Source of the DNA: a virus
Length of the DNA: 39,703 bases
Virus record (IMG/VR): IMGVR_UViG_3300042465_003836
Span: 1-39,703 of that record
Direction: 5' to 3' (one strand)
Below are positions 22,891 to 33,100 of this stretch, in pieces. Each line of letters opens with the position of its first letter. Positions within the stretch are counted from its first letter, which is position 1. A model generated the notes under the pieces. It was given only the letters and a program-made list of their open reading frames with translations. It did no database searches and was not told the origin of the DNA. Made by a program: the position numbers and the translations under genes.

Positions 22891-23591
22891 TGGCTACGTT
22901 TGCTCAGATTAAGACGCGCGCTCAGAACCTTGCGCTAAACGATAATGAAACCGAAGCTGGACTGCATGTCAATGATGCGATTGATGACATCGTTGTTAGC
23001 GCCCAGCTTAAGGTAACGCAGGTCAGCAAGGTTCTGACGACTGGTCAATCGGTGTACGATATTTCGTCCGATTGGAGCATTTCTGACTTTGGTGCGCTTC
23101 AGTATCTTGAGTACCTTGGTCTAGGTTCAACGTACTCGTATATCCTTGAACAGTCAAGCGCGGACGAACTGCTTGCGTTGAACGCGACAAACCCGATTGG
23201 TGCTACTCGTAAGTATGCGTTTCTCGGGTTGGACACGATTCGCTTGTGGCCTGTTCCGCAGCAGACTGGCGATACGCTGAAAATTTACTATGTTCAGACT
23301 TCAACGGATCTTGTTAATGACGGTGATGTCCCGGAGGATATTCCGTCGCAGTGGCATTGGCTGATCACGATTGGAGCCGCTGCTCGACTTGCTGACGCTG
23401 TGGGCGAGGATCAGAACCTTAGTAACGCGCTAGACGCTAAGTTTGTGGCTGGTATGGATCGTTTCCAGAAGTGGCTTACTCGTCGCCAGGGTCGTTCGGC
23501 GAAGACGATTCCGTATGGTTACTTGCGTAATCCTCGTCGTCCGTTCCACGATCCTTCGACGTACTACTCGTTTACGCAGCGGCAGGGTTAG
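22890..23591 (+). CDS. Head-tail connector / tail-tube A-like
   Basis: 233 residues. The N-terminal helix (TFAQIKTRAQNLALNDNETE) with AIDDIVV, the middle YAFLGLDTIRLWPVPQ and the C-terminal helices (WHWLITIGAAARLADAVG) follow the pattern of podovirus tail tubular protein A / gp4-like adaptors that bind under the portal ring. Position before a large nozzle-like protein agrees. Confidence 0.72.
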   Translation: MATFAQIKTRAQNLALNDNETEAGLHVNDAIDDIVVSAQLKVTQVSKVLTTGQSVYDISSDWSISDFGALQYLEYLGLGSTYSYILEQSSADELLALNATNPIGATRKYAFLGLDTIRLWPVPQQTGDTLKIYYVQTSTDLVNDGDVPEDIPSQWHWLITIGAAARLADAVGEDQNLSNALDAKFVAGMDRFQKWLTRRQGRSAKTIPYGYLRNPRRPFHDPSTYYSFTQRQG

Positions 23592-23594
23592 CGT

Positions 23595-25607
23595 ATGGCA
23601 GGTACTGTTCAGTACGCAAGCCATTCCAACTTTTTTACGGGAATGGTTCGTGACGTTCCACGGCACTTGATTCCTGATGGTGCGGTGTATGACGCTACGA
23701 ACATTGTGATTACGAATTCTGGTTCGCTTGCAAAGCGTGGCGCGTCTACGACTGCGCTCGCTGCGGCCACGAGTCTTGCTCCGACGGAGATGGCTTCGCA
23801 ACGTAGTGCAAACATTGATGGGCGCACTCGACTCTATCCTGCTGGCGTTGAGGGCGGAGTTGTTAAGTTCGGGTCTATGGCGTTTGCTTCTACGACGCAG
23901 ACGCTCTATCCGTTTACGTCAAGCATTACAGCTGATGCGATTAGTGCGCCGACAATTTATGGTGATTCTTCTGTGTTCCCGGTTGCGTCTACGTCGGGTA
24001 CAAGTCCGATGGCGTTTGTTGGTGGAGCCGATTTCTCGCTAACAAGCGCGAATGCTACGACGGTGGTTAGTGCGACTACGGCCACGGGCAATAATGTGAT
24101 CACGCTTGGCGCGACGGCGGTTGGCACGATGAGTGTCGGCGGATATGTTCACTTGTCGAATGGTGGTACGGACGAATACACGGGTCGTATTGTCAACACG
24201 GGTTCTACGACGATCACGGTTGATCCGCCCCCGCTCTACGCGAAGACGTATACGAGTGCTGCGTATTATCCGGTGCTTCCACAGGTCGGTACTCGTAATG
24301 ATGGTCAGTACGTTTCGTCGGCTGGTTGTATTGGCACGTTTACTTCTGGTGGTGATTCGCGCATTATCCTTGCTGACGTAAAGATCACGAACACGACAAC
24401 AAACGCAACAGCTGCGTATCCGAATCGGCTTGTGTGGAGCATTCGCGAAGCTGCGGACGCGACGGTGGCTCAAGTTGATGGTCTTGTCCAAGCTACTCGC
24501 GCTGGCTTTCCCGCGTTGAACTATATTGATATTGAGGATATTGAGCAGATCATTGCGCTTGTTCCGGTTGGTTCGGGCAACATGATGGTGCTTGGTACTA
24601 AGGGTTGTGTGATGCTGAGTGGTTATCTCCTTACGCAGTCTGGTGGTGCGGCTAGTGCTTCGCTGAGTCGAGGCGGTATTACGGCGAACATTCGTGGTTT
24701 TTCTCAGCAGGTTGGGTGCTTGAGCGCTAAGAGTGTGCAGCGTACGAGCGCTGGTGTGATGTTTGCTGCTTCGGATGGTGTGTATCTGACAGATGGTGCT
24801 TCGCTTGTGAATACGATGACGAAGAAGGTTGCGAACTTGTGGGGCGATGCGCTTGCGGGACAGTCGCTATTTAAGTTCAATCAGTCTTTGTTTGATGGCA
24901 CTGATGTGTTTGCTGGCAATAATGTGAACCTTGGCGTGTACGGCTCGGCCAACATTAATGATTCGCACTATTACGTTAGTCTTGCCACGGGTGGTTTCTT
25001 GTGCGATTTGAGAGCTTCGTTTGGTTGGACTCGTGTGCAGTCGGGTCAGTTGGAGATTGCGGCTGCGTGTGTTGATTCGGATCAGACGACGAATCGTATT
25101 TACGCTGTGAAGTATGGCACGACAAGTGCGACGAGTAGTACGGATCGCGTTATTCGTATTGATCGAGTTGTGGTGCCGGACAATACGGCGACTGATGCGG
25201 ATGGTTCGCAGATCAATTGTTCGATCACTACGCGCGCGTATGCTGAGGGTGATCCGGCGCAGAAACGTCGGTATCGTCATGGCTTGTTGACATATACGCT
25301 TTATGGTGGAGCTGCGACGTACCCAAGCGCAACGACGTATCCAAGCGCATTGTTGTATCCTGGCTCAACTATTGGTGCGTTTACAGTGACGGCCACTAAG
25401 GGACTTGATGCTTCTGGTTCGACGACGAGTATTGGTTCGGAGCAGGCGACAGCGCAGACGCAGACTTCTAGTGTGCTTCGTTGTGATCATCAGACGCTTA
25501 GTCAAGCTGTGACGTATACGATTGAAACGACGGGTTATCCGATTGGTTTCTCGTTGTATGAGATCACGAATGGGTTTAATCAGCTTCGTCCTGGTCGAGT
25601 GGTGTAG
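23595..25607 (+). CDS. Tail nozzle / tubular protein B-like
   Basis: 670 residues, beta-rich throughout. The N terminus (FTGMVRDVPRHLIPDGAVYD, ATNIVITNSGSLAKRGA) is the standard opening of phage tail nozzle proteins, and the body looks like a beta-propeller. It would form the tube tip below the connector. CAGGGT ends 6 bases before ATG 23595; no Shine-Dalgarno is visible. Confidence 0.7.
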   Translation: MAGTVQYASHSNFFTGMVRDVPRHLIPDGAVYDATNIVITNSGSLAKRGASTTALAAATSLAPTEMASQRSANIDGRTRLYPAGVEGGVVKFGSMAFASTTQTLYPFTSSITADAISAPTIYGDSSVFPVASTSGTSPMAFVGGADFSLTSANATTVVSATTATGNNVITLGATAVGTMSVGGYVHLSNGGTDEYTGRIVNTGSTTITVDPPPLYAKTYTSAAYYPVLPQVGTRNDGQYVSSAGCIGTFTSGGDSRIILADVKITNTTTNATAAYPNRLVWSIREAADATVAQVDGLVQATRAGFPALNYIDIEDIEQIIALVPVGSGNMMVLGTKGCVMLSGYLLTQSGGAASASLSRGGITANIRGFSQQVGCLSAKSVQRTSAGVMFAASDGVYLTDGASLVNTMTKKVANLWGDALAGQSLFKFNQSLFDGTDVFAGNNVNLGVYGSANINDSHYYVSLATGGFLCDLRASFGWTRVQSGQLEIAAACVDSDQTTNRIYAVKYGTTSATSSTDRVIRIDRVVVPDNTATDADGSQINCSITTRAYAEGDPAQKRRYRHGLLTYTLYGGAATYPSATTYPSALLYPGSTIGAFTVTATKGLDASGSTTSIGSEQATAQTQTSSVLRCDHQTLSQAVTYTIETTGYPIGFSLYEITNGFNQLRPGRVV

Positions 25608-27055
25608 TGGCTGAGAAGTTTGATTCTCCGGCGATGCCGGGTGTGAAGCCGATGCCGGAGCCGCCTGATCCTCGGATCATTCCGTTGGATCGGCAGACGG
25701 CGTTGACGCATCAGCAGGTTGAGCAGGTGCGGTTTGGTTTGGGTGATACGGGGCCGTTGGCTCAGGCTGTGATGAATGCGAATGTGCCTGCGTTGGCGAA
25801 GCAGTTGGCGACGGGTGCGGTGTCGTGTTTGTCTTCTCGTCGTCCTGCTGATCCTGTGGTGGGTCAGATGATTTATGAGACTGATACGAAGTTGACTAAG
25901 TTTTGGGATGGGACGGCGTGGGTGAATGGTGCTGGTAGCTCTGCTGTTCTTACGCCTGTTGGATCAATTGTTCCGTATGCGGGTACGGATGTGTCTACTC
26001 CTGCTGGGTGGCTATTTTGTGGTGGGCAGGCTGTTTCGCGTACGACGTATGCTGATTTGTTTGCGGTAGTTGGGACGACGTACGGGTCTGGTGATGGTAG
26101 TACGACGTTTAATGTGCCGGATCTTCGTGGTCGAGTTGTTGCTGGTAAAGACAATATGGCTGGATCTGCTGCTAGCCGTCTTACTGCTGGTACGTCGGGT
26201 ATTACTGGTACGACGCTTGGCGCTGCTGGTGGTAATGAAGCGTTGCATTCGCATACGCATACCCAAAACGCCCATAGCCACCAATTTATACCTAAGTATG
26301 GTGGGTCGCGTGGAACAACCGTCAACATGGATGTTCCGGGTTTCGGAAATGATTATGGCCTTGACAATAGTTTTATTGGAAGCACTACGGCAACAAACCA
26401 GAACACTGGTGCTGGCGCTTCTCAAAACGTTCAGCCAACTCTTGTCACAAACTACATCATCAAAGCTACGGCCGATACGGTTACTGGGTATGCTGGCGCG
26501 ACACTGACTGGTTCTGCTGGTGGGGATCTTACGGGAACGTACCCAAACCCGACGATTTCTTCGCTGAGTAATCTTCCTGTTCATAACAGTAATTCGACGC
26601 TTAGTTTCCGTACGTCAAATGTTGAGCGTCTTGGTATTGATGCTAGTGGGCGCGTGACTAGGCCGTTTCAACCTATGTTTTCTGCGGCTGGTGCCACTAC
26701 TCGCCAAGCGCCTAATGATCTTTCCGCTTGGGGGGTAACTCCTACAAACATAGGAAGCAATTTTAACGCAACAAATGGAAGGTTTACTGCCCCAATTGCT
26801 GGATCATACTTTTTTACTGCTTCGGGTTTTGCGGAAACAGCATTCCCCGCCCCAACGGAGTTCCAGTTTTACATAAATGGTGCAGCGCCTTATAGTTCTC
26901 AATACCGCGGATATACTGATCGTGGTGGATATAGCGCGGTAAGCACAATATCGGCGATATTCCCACTTGCCGCTAATGATTATGTGACATGCCGGGTTAC
27001 TGCCAACGGTTTTCACGGCAACGCGGCGACCGTTTTTGCGGGCCACCTCGTATAA
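25607..27055 (+). CDS. Tail-collar fibre with C1q-like tip
   Basis: 482 residues. Residues 118-183 (VGSIVPYAGTDVSTPAGWLF, then FNVPDLRGRVVAGKDNM) are a phage tail-collar domain. HSHTH (214-218) and HSH (223-225) match the metal-binding histidines of collar fibres. LTGTYPNPTI follows, and the C-terminal 130 residues (RFTAPIAGSYFFTASGFAE) resemble a C1q/TNF jelly roll. It is the best candidate for host recognition. GTG 25607 overlaps the previous stop. Confidence 0.85.
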   Translation: MAEKFDSPAMPGVKPMPEPPDPRIIPLDRQTALTHQQVEQVRFGLGDTGPLAQAVMNANVPALAKQLATGAVSCLSSRRPADPVVGQMIYETDTKLTKFWDGTAWVNGAGSSAVLTPVGSIVPYAGTDVSTPAGWLFCGGQAVSRTTYADLFAVVGTTYGSGDGSTTFNVPDLRGRVVAGKDNMAGSAASRLTAGTSGITGTTLGAAGGNEALHSHTHTQNAHSHQFIPKYGGSRGTTVNMDVPGFGNDYGLDNSFIGSTTATNQNTGAGASQNVQPTLVTNYIIKATADTVTGYAGATLTGSAGGDLTGTYPNPTISSLSNLPVHNSNSTLSFRTSNVERLGIDASGRVTRPFQPMFSAAGATTRQAPNDLSAWGVTPTNIGSNFNATNGRFTAPIAGSYFFTASGFAETAFPAPTEFQFYINGAAPYSSQYRGYTDRGGYSAVSTISAIFPLAANDYVTCRVTANGFHGNAATVFAGHLV

Positions 27056-27065
27056 TAGGAGAATT

Positions 27066-27326
27066 ATGTCTGAGATCATCATCACAATTAGCGACTCCGA
27101 AGCCGCCGCGCTTGCGCACGTAATGGCTGATCCGCAAGAGTGGGCGCAGAACGCCATCAGCGAACGCGCACGTATTGCAACAGATGAGATTGTGCAGCGC
27201 GAGATCGCACGCATGGTTGCTGATCCAAACGTAACGGAGATTCCAGCGACTGCTGCTGAGATCGTTATGGCGGCAGAACTACCAGCACCGCCTAGCATGG
27301 AACTTCCCGTGCCTAGCGAGGCATAG
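27066..27326 (+). CDS. Small tail-fibre companion protein, 86 aa
   Basis: ATG 27066 with TAGGAG 6 bases upstream. Pattern AALAHVMADPQEWAQNAISE, RARIATDEIVQREIARMVAD occurs in small proteins encoded beside tail fibres in many phages. Helical, acidic end. Possible assembly factor or minor fibre component; not proven. Confidence 0.65.
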   Translation: MSEIIITISDSEAAALAHVMADPQEWAQNAISERARIATDEIVQREIARMVADPNVTEIPATAAEIVMAAELPAPPSMELPVPSEA

Positions 27327-27327
27327 G

Positions 27328-27333
27328 TATACT
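27328..27333 (+). promoter_or_regulatory. -10 element, leaderless late start
   Basis: TATACT ends 6 bases before GTG 27340; no Shine-Dalgarno sequence. Confidence 0.6.
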
Positions 27334-27339
27334 TCTACT

Positions 27340-27597
27340 GTGCCTTCCACTCTCTACGCACCCCAGCGCGTCAACTACAAACCGACCGCACCCAACGCGA
27401 ACCCCGAAACCGACCCGCGCAAAATCCTCCTCGACTCGCTGAAAAAGCTTGGGGATAAGAAGACGCAGGGAATTATGGATCAGTCGCCTGCTGCTGTGAT
27501 GGGAGCTGTGACGAATCCTTCGGATGTTGCTAGTGGGATGAAGGGCAATATTCTTGGCGGGGTGGAGACTCGCGCTCGGATGATGGGTGGCAGGTAG
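27340..27597 (+). CDS. Hypothetical protein, 85 aa
   Basis: GTG 27340 with TATACT 6 bases upstream. Pro/Asn-rich start, then a helix (DPRKILLDSLKKLGDKK). The codon style switches from C-ending at the 5' end to G/T-ending within the gene. Possible minor virion protein. Confidence 0.6.
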   Translation: MPSTLYAPQRVNYKPTAPNANPETDPRKILLDSLKKLGDKKTQGIMDQSPAAVMGAVTNPSDVASGMKGNILGGVETRARMMGGR

Positions 27598-28793
27598 TGG
27601 CTCCTGCTATCAAGATCCCTAAAGTCGAGAAGACTAATACGCCTAGAGGTATGGAAGGCGTGCGCCCTGGTTCGCCTAAGGCGATTAAGGCGGGGTATAA
27701 GCCTCCGACTACTCCTAGGCGACCGGGTGGGAGTAGGACTCCGTTTGCTGTTTCGTTTAATGCTGATGGTACGACTACGTTAAAGCCGCCTGCCGCTCCT
27801 AAGGCTGTTGCTCCTCCCGCTGCGCCAACTACGACGACTGTTACTACGCCGGGTACGCCTCCTAATGCTGCTTGGTGGCAGGGACAGTACGCGAGCGATC
27901 CGTCGTTTCTCCTGACTGATCCGGTGCTTCGCGCAGCTCAGAATCAGACAAGCACTAATTATGGGTACACAATCAATCGTGACACGACGGAGGGTTCTCC
28001 GACTAAGGGTCAGGCGTACTATCGAGCGCCAAAGATTGATCCCGTAACGAAGAAGCCAGTGCTTGACGAAACGGGTAAGCCGGTGTATCTCGCAACTGGG
28101 ATTCTTCAGACGTTTGATGATGCTGGCAAGCCGGTCTATAAGGATTCAACGGGCAAGGTGTACGCACCTGCGGATCTTGAGATGGAAATTAATCGCATCG
28201 CTAAGGGGCAAGAGGGTTATCTTGAGGGCGCGCTTGGTGCTGCTGAGGCTACGAGTGAGCGTAATCAGTTTGGTATTGGTGATGTAGCTGCTCGGGCGGG
28301 TGCGCGTCGTAGTGGTATGCGTGGTCAGGCTAGTGCGGCTGAGACTGGTGCGTTGCAGTCAGCGTTGTCTGGTTTGACGAAGAGGGCTGCTGGCGAGTTG
28401 ACGGGTATTGATAAGCAGTACGCTGATTTGTATTCGAATATCTTTAAGACGCTTGCTCCGCAGGCTGCTGCGTTTGCTGCCCCGACAACGACTGAGGTTC
28501 CGGTTGCTCCGGTTGCTCCGGCTGCTGAGGCGATTCCTCCTGCGGCTGCTCCGAATACGAATCCTGTAACTGCTACTGGTCTTGTTGCTGGTCAGCAGCT
28601 TAGTGGTGGGCCGCAGGGTCAGTTTATGGGTCAGGCGAATGCGATTGTTGCTCAGCGTGATGCGCCGTATTCTCAGAAGGTTGCTTCGTTGAATGCGTTG
28701 AAGCGTTTTGCTTTGACTCCTCAGCAGCTTAAGTGGATTAGTGATTGGATTGAGAATAATAAGCCGAAGCCGCCTAAGGGTAGGGGCAGGTAG
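27597..28793 (+). CDS. Putative internal virion protein, 398 aa
   Basis: GTG 27597 overlaps the previous stop. Residues 1-90 are Pro/Thr/Lys-rich and disordered (PPAAPKAVAPPAAPTTTTVT); a middle domain follows, then Ala-rich helices (GDVAARAGARRSGMRGQAS) and VPVAPVAPAAEAIPPAA. Composition and position ahead of the giant protein suggest an ejection or core protein. Confidence 0.6.
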   Translation: MAPAIKIPKVEKTNTPRGMEGVRPGSPKAIKAGYKPPTTPRRPGGSRTPFAVSFNADGTTTLKPPAAPKAVAPPAAPTTTTVTTPGTPPNAAWWQGQYASDPSFLLTDPVLRAAQNQTSTNYGYTINRDTTEGSPTKGQAYYRAPKIDPVTKKPVLDETGKPVYLATGILQTFDDAGKPVYKDSTGKVYAPADLEMEINRIAKGQEGYLEGALGAAEATSERNQFGIGDVAARAGARRSGMRGQASAAETGALQSALSGLTKRAAGELTGIDKQYADLYSNIFKTLAPQAAAFAAPTTTEVPVAPVAPAAEAIPPAAAPNTNPVTATGLVAGQQLSGGPQGQFMGQANAIVAQRDAPYSQKVASLNALKRFALTPQQLKWISDWIENNKPKPPKGRGR

Positions 28794-28796
28794 AAT
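28791..28796 (+). promoter_or_regulatory. -10 element, leaderless late start
   Basis: TAGAAT overlaps the preceding stop and ends 6 bases before ATG 28803; no Shine-Dalgarno sequence. Confidence 0.6.
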
Positions 28797-28802
28797 CTAG
28801 TC

Positions 28803-30176
28803 ATGCCGCAGTTTGACCTTAACCCATCTGCCAATACTCAGGTTCTTGGCGATCCCAATTCTGGGGACTATAATACTTACAAGAAAGTTAAGGGGAAGCG
28901 TAGGCCTGTTGCGCAGAAAAAGTATTCTGGTATTAGCGCGCGGCAAGAAGCAGCTAACGCCGCAAAGGCCGCTAAGAATCAAGCCACGCAGGGCGGGGCT
29001 TCGTCTGGTGCTAGTGCTGGTGGTCGAGGCGCTGGTTCGGGTGGTGGTCGTGGCGGCAACAATAACAATCAGCAGTCGAACGCTCCCGCTGCGTACAATC
29101 CGCTTACCGCAGAATTCAAGACTCCTGCACAGCTCCGCAAGGAAGCAGCTGAACTAGCCGCGCTGAGTGTTGCTAGTGAGGATATTCTTCGCCAGCAGCA
29201 GGCGCGAGAAGAAGCAGGCTTGACTGGGCTGACGAGTGCGCTTAGTGGGCGGCTTGGTGATATTGCTGCTCAGCAGACCGCTGGGCTTCAAGGCTTTGGT
29301 TCGTTGTATGGTCGTCTTGCTGGGTCTGCTCAGACGGCTGGTGGCGCTGCGCTAGCTGCGGCTGGCGCTGATCCTGGGCTTGCTGCTGGTGCGAATCCGC
29401 TGGTTGCTGGGCAGTTGGCGAATCTTTCTGCGCCGCTTATGGGGTATCAGCCTGCTGCTGAGGCGATTGGTCAGCGTCTTATTGGTGCTTCGCAGGGCGC
29501 GTTGGGTAAGGCGCTTATGGAGCGTTCGGCGCAGTTGAGTGCGAATACGGCGAAGTATCTTCGTGATCTTCAGGATACTGAGATTCAGCGTGCGATTAGT
29601 CAGGGTACGCTTGCGCAGAATGAGGCGCGTCTTGGGTTGACTGCTGAGGAGAATGAGTGGGAGCGTCAGGTTGATGCTGCTCGTATTCAGCAAGGCAATC
29701 AGCGTCTAAGCATTCAAGCTCAGAAGGCTGCTGCTCAGATTCAGAAGGATCTTGCTAAGAGTACGGCTGATGCTGCTAAGAACATCAAGGATGCTAAGGG
29801 CGATATTCTTCTGAATGTTCAGAAGTGGACGAAGCCGAAGACTGTTAAGACTGGCGAATACAATTGGAAGATTACGATTGGTGACAATACTTATTCGTCT
29901 ACGGGGCGTACTGTTGATGAGGCGAAGCGTAATCTTGGTAGTGCTATTGACCAGGCTGTTGAGATTGATGGTTATACGCAGGGTAGGGAAGTGTCGAGAA
30001 GTGTGGTTCCGAATAATGAGGATGTGATTAGGGTTCTTCAGCCGATTCTTGTGAATGCTGGTATGACTCCGAGGAATGCGCGTGCTTGGATTCTTACGAA
30101 TGTTCTTCGGTATTCGCCGTCTTCGCCTGCTCCTTCTGGCGCGTTTATGGGTGGGGTCGGCGGTACCGTTGCTTAG
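28803..30176 (+). CDS. Putative internal virion protein, 457 aa
   Basis: N-terminal basic/disordered segment with a Gly run (GGRGAGSGGGRGGNNNN), then long Ala/Gln helices (LRQQQAREEAGLTGLTSALS; NQRLSIQAQKAAAQIQKDLA), and a short beta domain (YNWKITIGDNTYSSTGR). Similar style to the previous gene; consistent with short-tailed phage ejection proteins that enter the cell with the DNA. Confidence 0.6.
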   Translation: MPQFDLNPSANTQVLGDPNSGDYNTYKKVKGKRRPVAQKKYSGISARQEAANAAKAAKNQATQGGASSGASAGGRGAGSGGGRGGNNNNQQSNAPAAYNPLTAEFKTPAQLRKEAAELAALSVASEDILRQQQAREEAGLTGLTSALSGRLGDIAAQQTAGLQGFGSLYGRLAGSAQTAGGAALAAAGADPGLAAGANPLVAGQLANLSAPLMGYQPAAEAIGQRLIGASQGALGKALMERSAQLSANTAKYLRDLQDTEIQRAISQGTLAQNEARLGLTAEENEWERQVDAARIQQGNQRLSIQAQKAAAQIQKDLAKSTADAAKNIKDAKGDILLNVQKWTKPKTVKTGEYNWKITIGDNTYSSTGRTVDEAKRNLGSAIDQAVEIDGYTQGREVSRSVVPNNEDVIRVLQPILVNAGMTPRNARAWILTNVLRYSPSSPAPSGAFMGGVGGTVA

Positions 30177-30180
30177 CCGC

Positions 30181-30186
30181 TAGAAT
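30181..30186 (+). promoter_or_regulatory. -10 element, leaderless late start
   Basis: TAGAAT ends 6 bases before GTG 30193; no Shine-Dalgarno sequence. Confidence 0.6.
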
Positions 30187-30192
30187 ACTTGG

Positions 30193-33100
30193 GTGGCAAA
30201 GCAAAAGCCTAAGAGTAGTCTTGCTTTTCGTTTGGCGGCTGGTGAGAAGGAGGCGGTAGAGACTGTTCGTTCTAAGCCGAAGCCGAAGCCTAAGCCTAAG
30301 CCGAGGCCGCAAGCTAAGCCGGTTTCGTTTTCGTCTAATCTTGTTTTTGATCCGACGGGACAGTTTTCTGACATTCTTTCGGATGAGCAGAAAGCGCGTC
30401 GAGACTTGTATCTTGAGCGCACTGGTCGCGAGCTGGCGGACGAGGCGGATGAGCGTGTCGCGCTAGAAAGCGTTGGCTTGTTGAAGCCTGGTATTGGTTC
30501 GGCTGAGCGCAAGAAGCTTGCTAAAGGTGGTAGTGATGAGTTTGCGTCTGCGTTGGATGCGTATGACGCGATTGATCGTAGTGGTGATTTTGTTGGCGGG
30601 CAGATTAATAAGCAGCTTGGGCGGGCTTTGCCGACGCTTACGCTTGGTGGTGCTATTGCGACAAAGAATCTGATTGAGGCTGTTGAGAATGTTCCGCTTC
30701 CTGGTGAGACTGTTTTTGGTGAGAAGGATAAGCCGCGTACGGTTGGGCAGGAGATTGGTGGTATTGCTCGTGGTGTTGTTGGAACTGTTGGTGATGTTGG
30801 GCGTTTTGTTATTCAGGATGCTCAGCCTGCTCCAACGACTAGGGAGGCTCCTAAGCGTCCGAGTGGTGGTCGTCCGACGTTTGGCACTGGTGGGTTGAAG
30901 CAGACTCGTCCGGCGCAGGACATTGTTGGCGAGGCGCTTGGTCGAATCCCTGTTCCTACTGTTCGTCCTCCTGTTATTCGGTCTTCTAGTTCTGGCCAGC
31001 TTGGGGCTGCTGATTTTGAGCAGGTTAGGCTTGGCGACGTTCAAGATGCCGCTCAGACTGCCGTAAATAAGCCGAACGAGCTGGTTGATGCTAGTGCTGC
31101 TGATAAGACAATCATTCCGAATGCGAGCGAGCCTGTTGCTGGTGGCGTTTTGCTTGCAAATGATGGTGTTGGGCCTGCTGAGGTTCAGTCGTATCTTGAT
31201 CAGCAGGCAGCGTTTGATGGTATTTCTCCTAATGAGGATGCTGCGCTTAAGGCGCGCGCTCAGAAGGAAGGGCATGATGTTGGTCAGTGGGATTCGCTTC
31301 TTGCTGGCGAGAAGATCGTCATGGCGTATTCGAGTAGTAATTACTGGCTAGTTACGTTTCGTAATGCTGTTCGTGCTGTTGCGGCGCTGGGTGCTACTCC
31401 TGCTGGTGTGAAAGCAATTGGTGATGCGGCGTTTGCTCTTTTTCGAGGCGACACGGAAGAAGGTAGGAAGCTTATTCGTGGGCTTCTTGAGCCGTATGCG
31501 TATGCTAAGGAGGTTGCTGCGCGTGATGGTTTGGCTGCTGGTCTTGAGGTTGCGTTTAGGGATAATCCTTTTGATGTAGCGATTGCGGCTAATGCGACTA
31601 TTCGTGGCGCTGGTCGTGTTGGTGGGGTTGCTGCTCGTAGTGGAGTGTTTGGCGAGAAGGCTGCTGCGACTGCTGAGGTTGGGCGTAGGATTGTTGTGCC
31701 GCGTGGGAAAGTTACTGAGGTTAGGGAAGTTCCGCTTACGCCTGGGCCGTTTCGGTACGATCCGAATGCTGGGCCGATTATTCAACAGTATTCGGATTGG
31801 GCGCAGCGTTCTCGGGCGGCGCAGGTTGAGAATGCTGATGAGATTGCTGCTTCTGTTGAGGCTGGTCGTGTTACGGATGCTGGTGTTCCGTATCGAATTG
31901 AGCGCGCGCCCGGCCCTGATGAGGTTGTAATTGGGTATACGACTCCGAACTTGACGAGTGTTGTGAGTTTGAAGTTCAAGGGTGCGCTTGCGAAGAACTT
32001 TCCTAAGTATGCTGATTTTCTTCTTGATTCTCAGGGAAGACGGTATACGAGAACGCTTGCGAATATTGCTGATGGTAAGGCTGTTGAGATTGAGCGCCTT
32101 ATTACTGAGGCGATTGGTAGTCGTCCGACTGCTGAGCAGCTTGATCGTATTGCGTGGGATTTGTCGCGTGATCGAGAATTGTTTGGTGGTGAGGAGTATA
32201 CGCCGCGTGTTGAGGCGGATTATTATCGGAGTCGTATTGAGCGGGAGAAGGCTACGGGTAAGTATCGGAAAGATCCTGAGAATGCTGATTCTAAGGCGAG
32301 GATTCTTCGGTGGGAGGCGGCGGCTAATCGGCTTGATGAGATTGACAAGGTAGTTATTAAGCCTGAGGTTACTGCTCGTGTTCGTGCTGCGGCGAAGCAG
32401 ATTGGTGATGAGAATTTGAAGATCATTGCGGCTGCGCTTGGGCAGACGATTACTGTTGCTAAGCGGAAGGATCGTATTCGCTTGTTGCTTGTTGATCCTC
32501 GGTTTGAGGCGGCTGCTCGCGAGTTGAAGGCTGAGAAGAATCTTGGGAAGCAGAGTCCGAAGGCGCTTATTAAGTCGCAGAGGCGTATTGCTGTTTTGGC
32601 TGCGAAGATTTCTAAGAGTGTTAGTGAGCGTGGTGTTGGGAAGAAGAGTCGTCCTAAGAGTCGTGTTGCTTTTGCGGCGTTGCGTAGTGATCTTGTTGAT
32701 GAGTTGCGTCGAGCTGAGCGTGCGGCTTTGGCGTTGGGTGATGAGGCGCTTGCGAATGAGTATCGTGCTGCTCGTCAGGAGTTGACGCTTTCTCGTGTGG
32801 GTTCTAGTGAGCGGTCTGCTGAGGTTGCTGCTCGTGCTGCTCGGGTTGGTCGTCTTGAGGCTGATGTTGCGGATCTTCCGGTTGCTGCTCGGGGTGCGTA
32901 TGGGGCGGCGTTGGAGGCTAGGCGGTTGGAGGATGAGGCTGAGGTTGCGAGTGTTGCGGCGACGACTGCTGCGCGTGAGGCTGCTGCGCGCGCTGGCGTT
33001 AGTGTTGTGAATAAGACTGCGATTGATGCTGCTCGTGCGCAACTGGTGCAGGCTCGTAAGAATTATGAGGTTGATAAAGACTCTACGAGTCTTACGCCTG

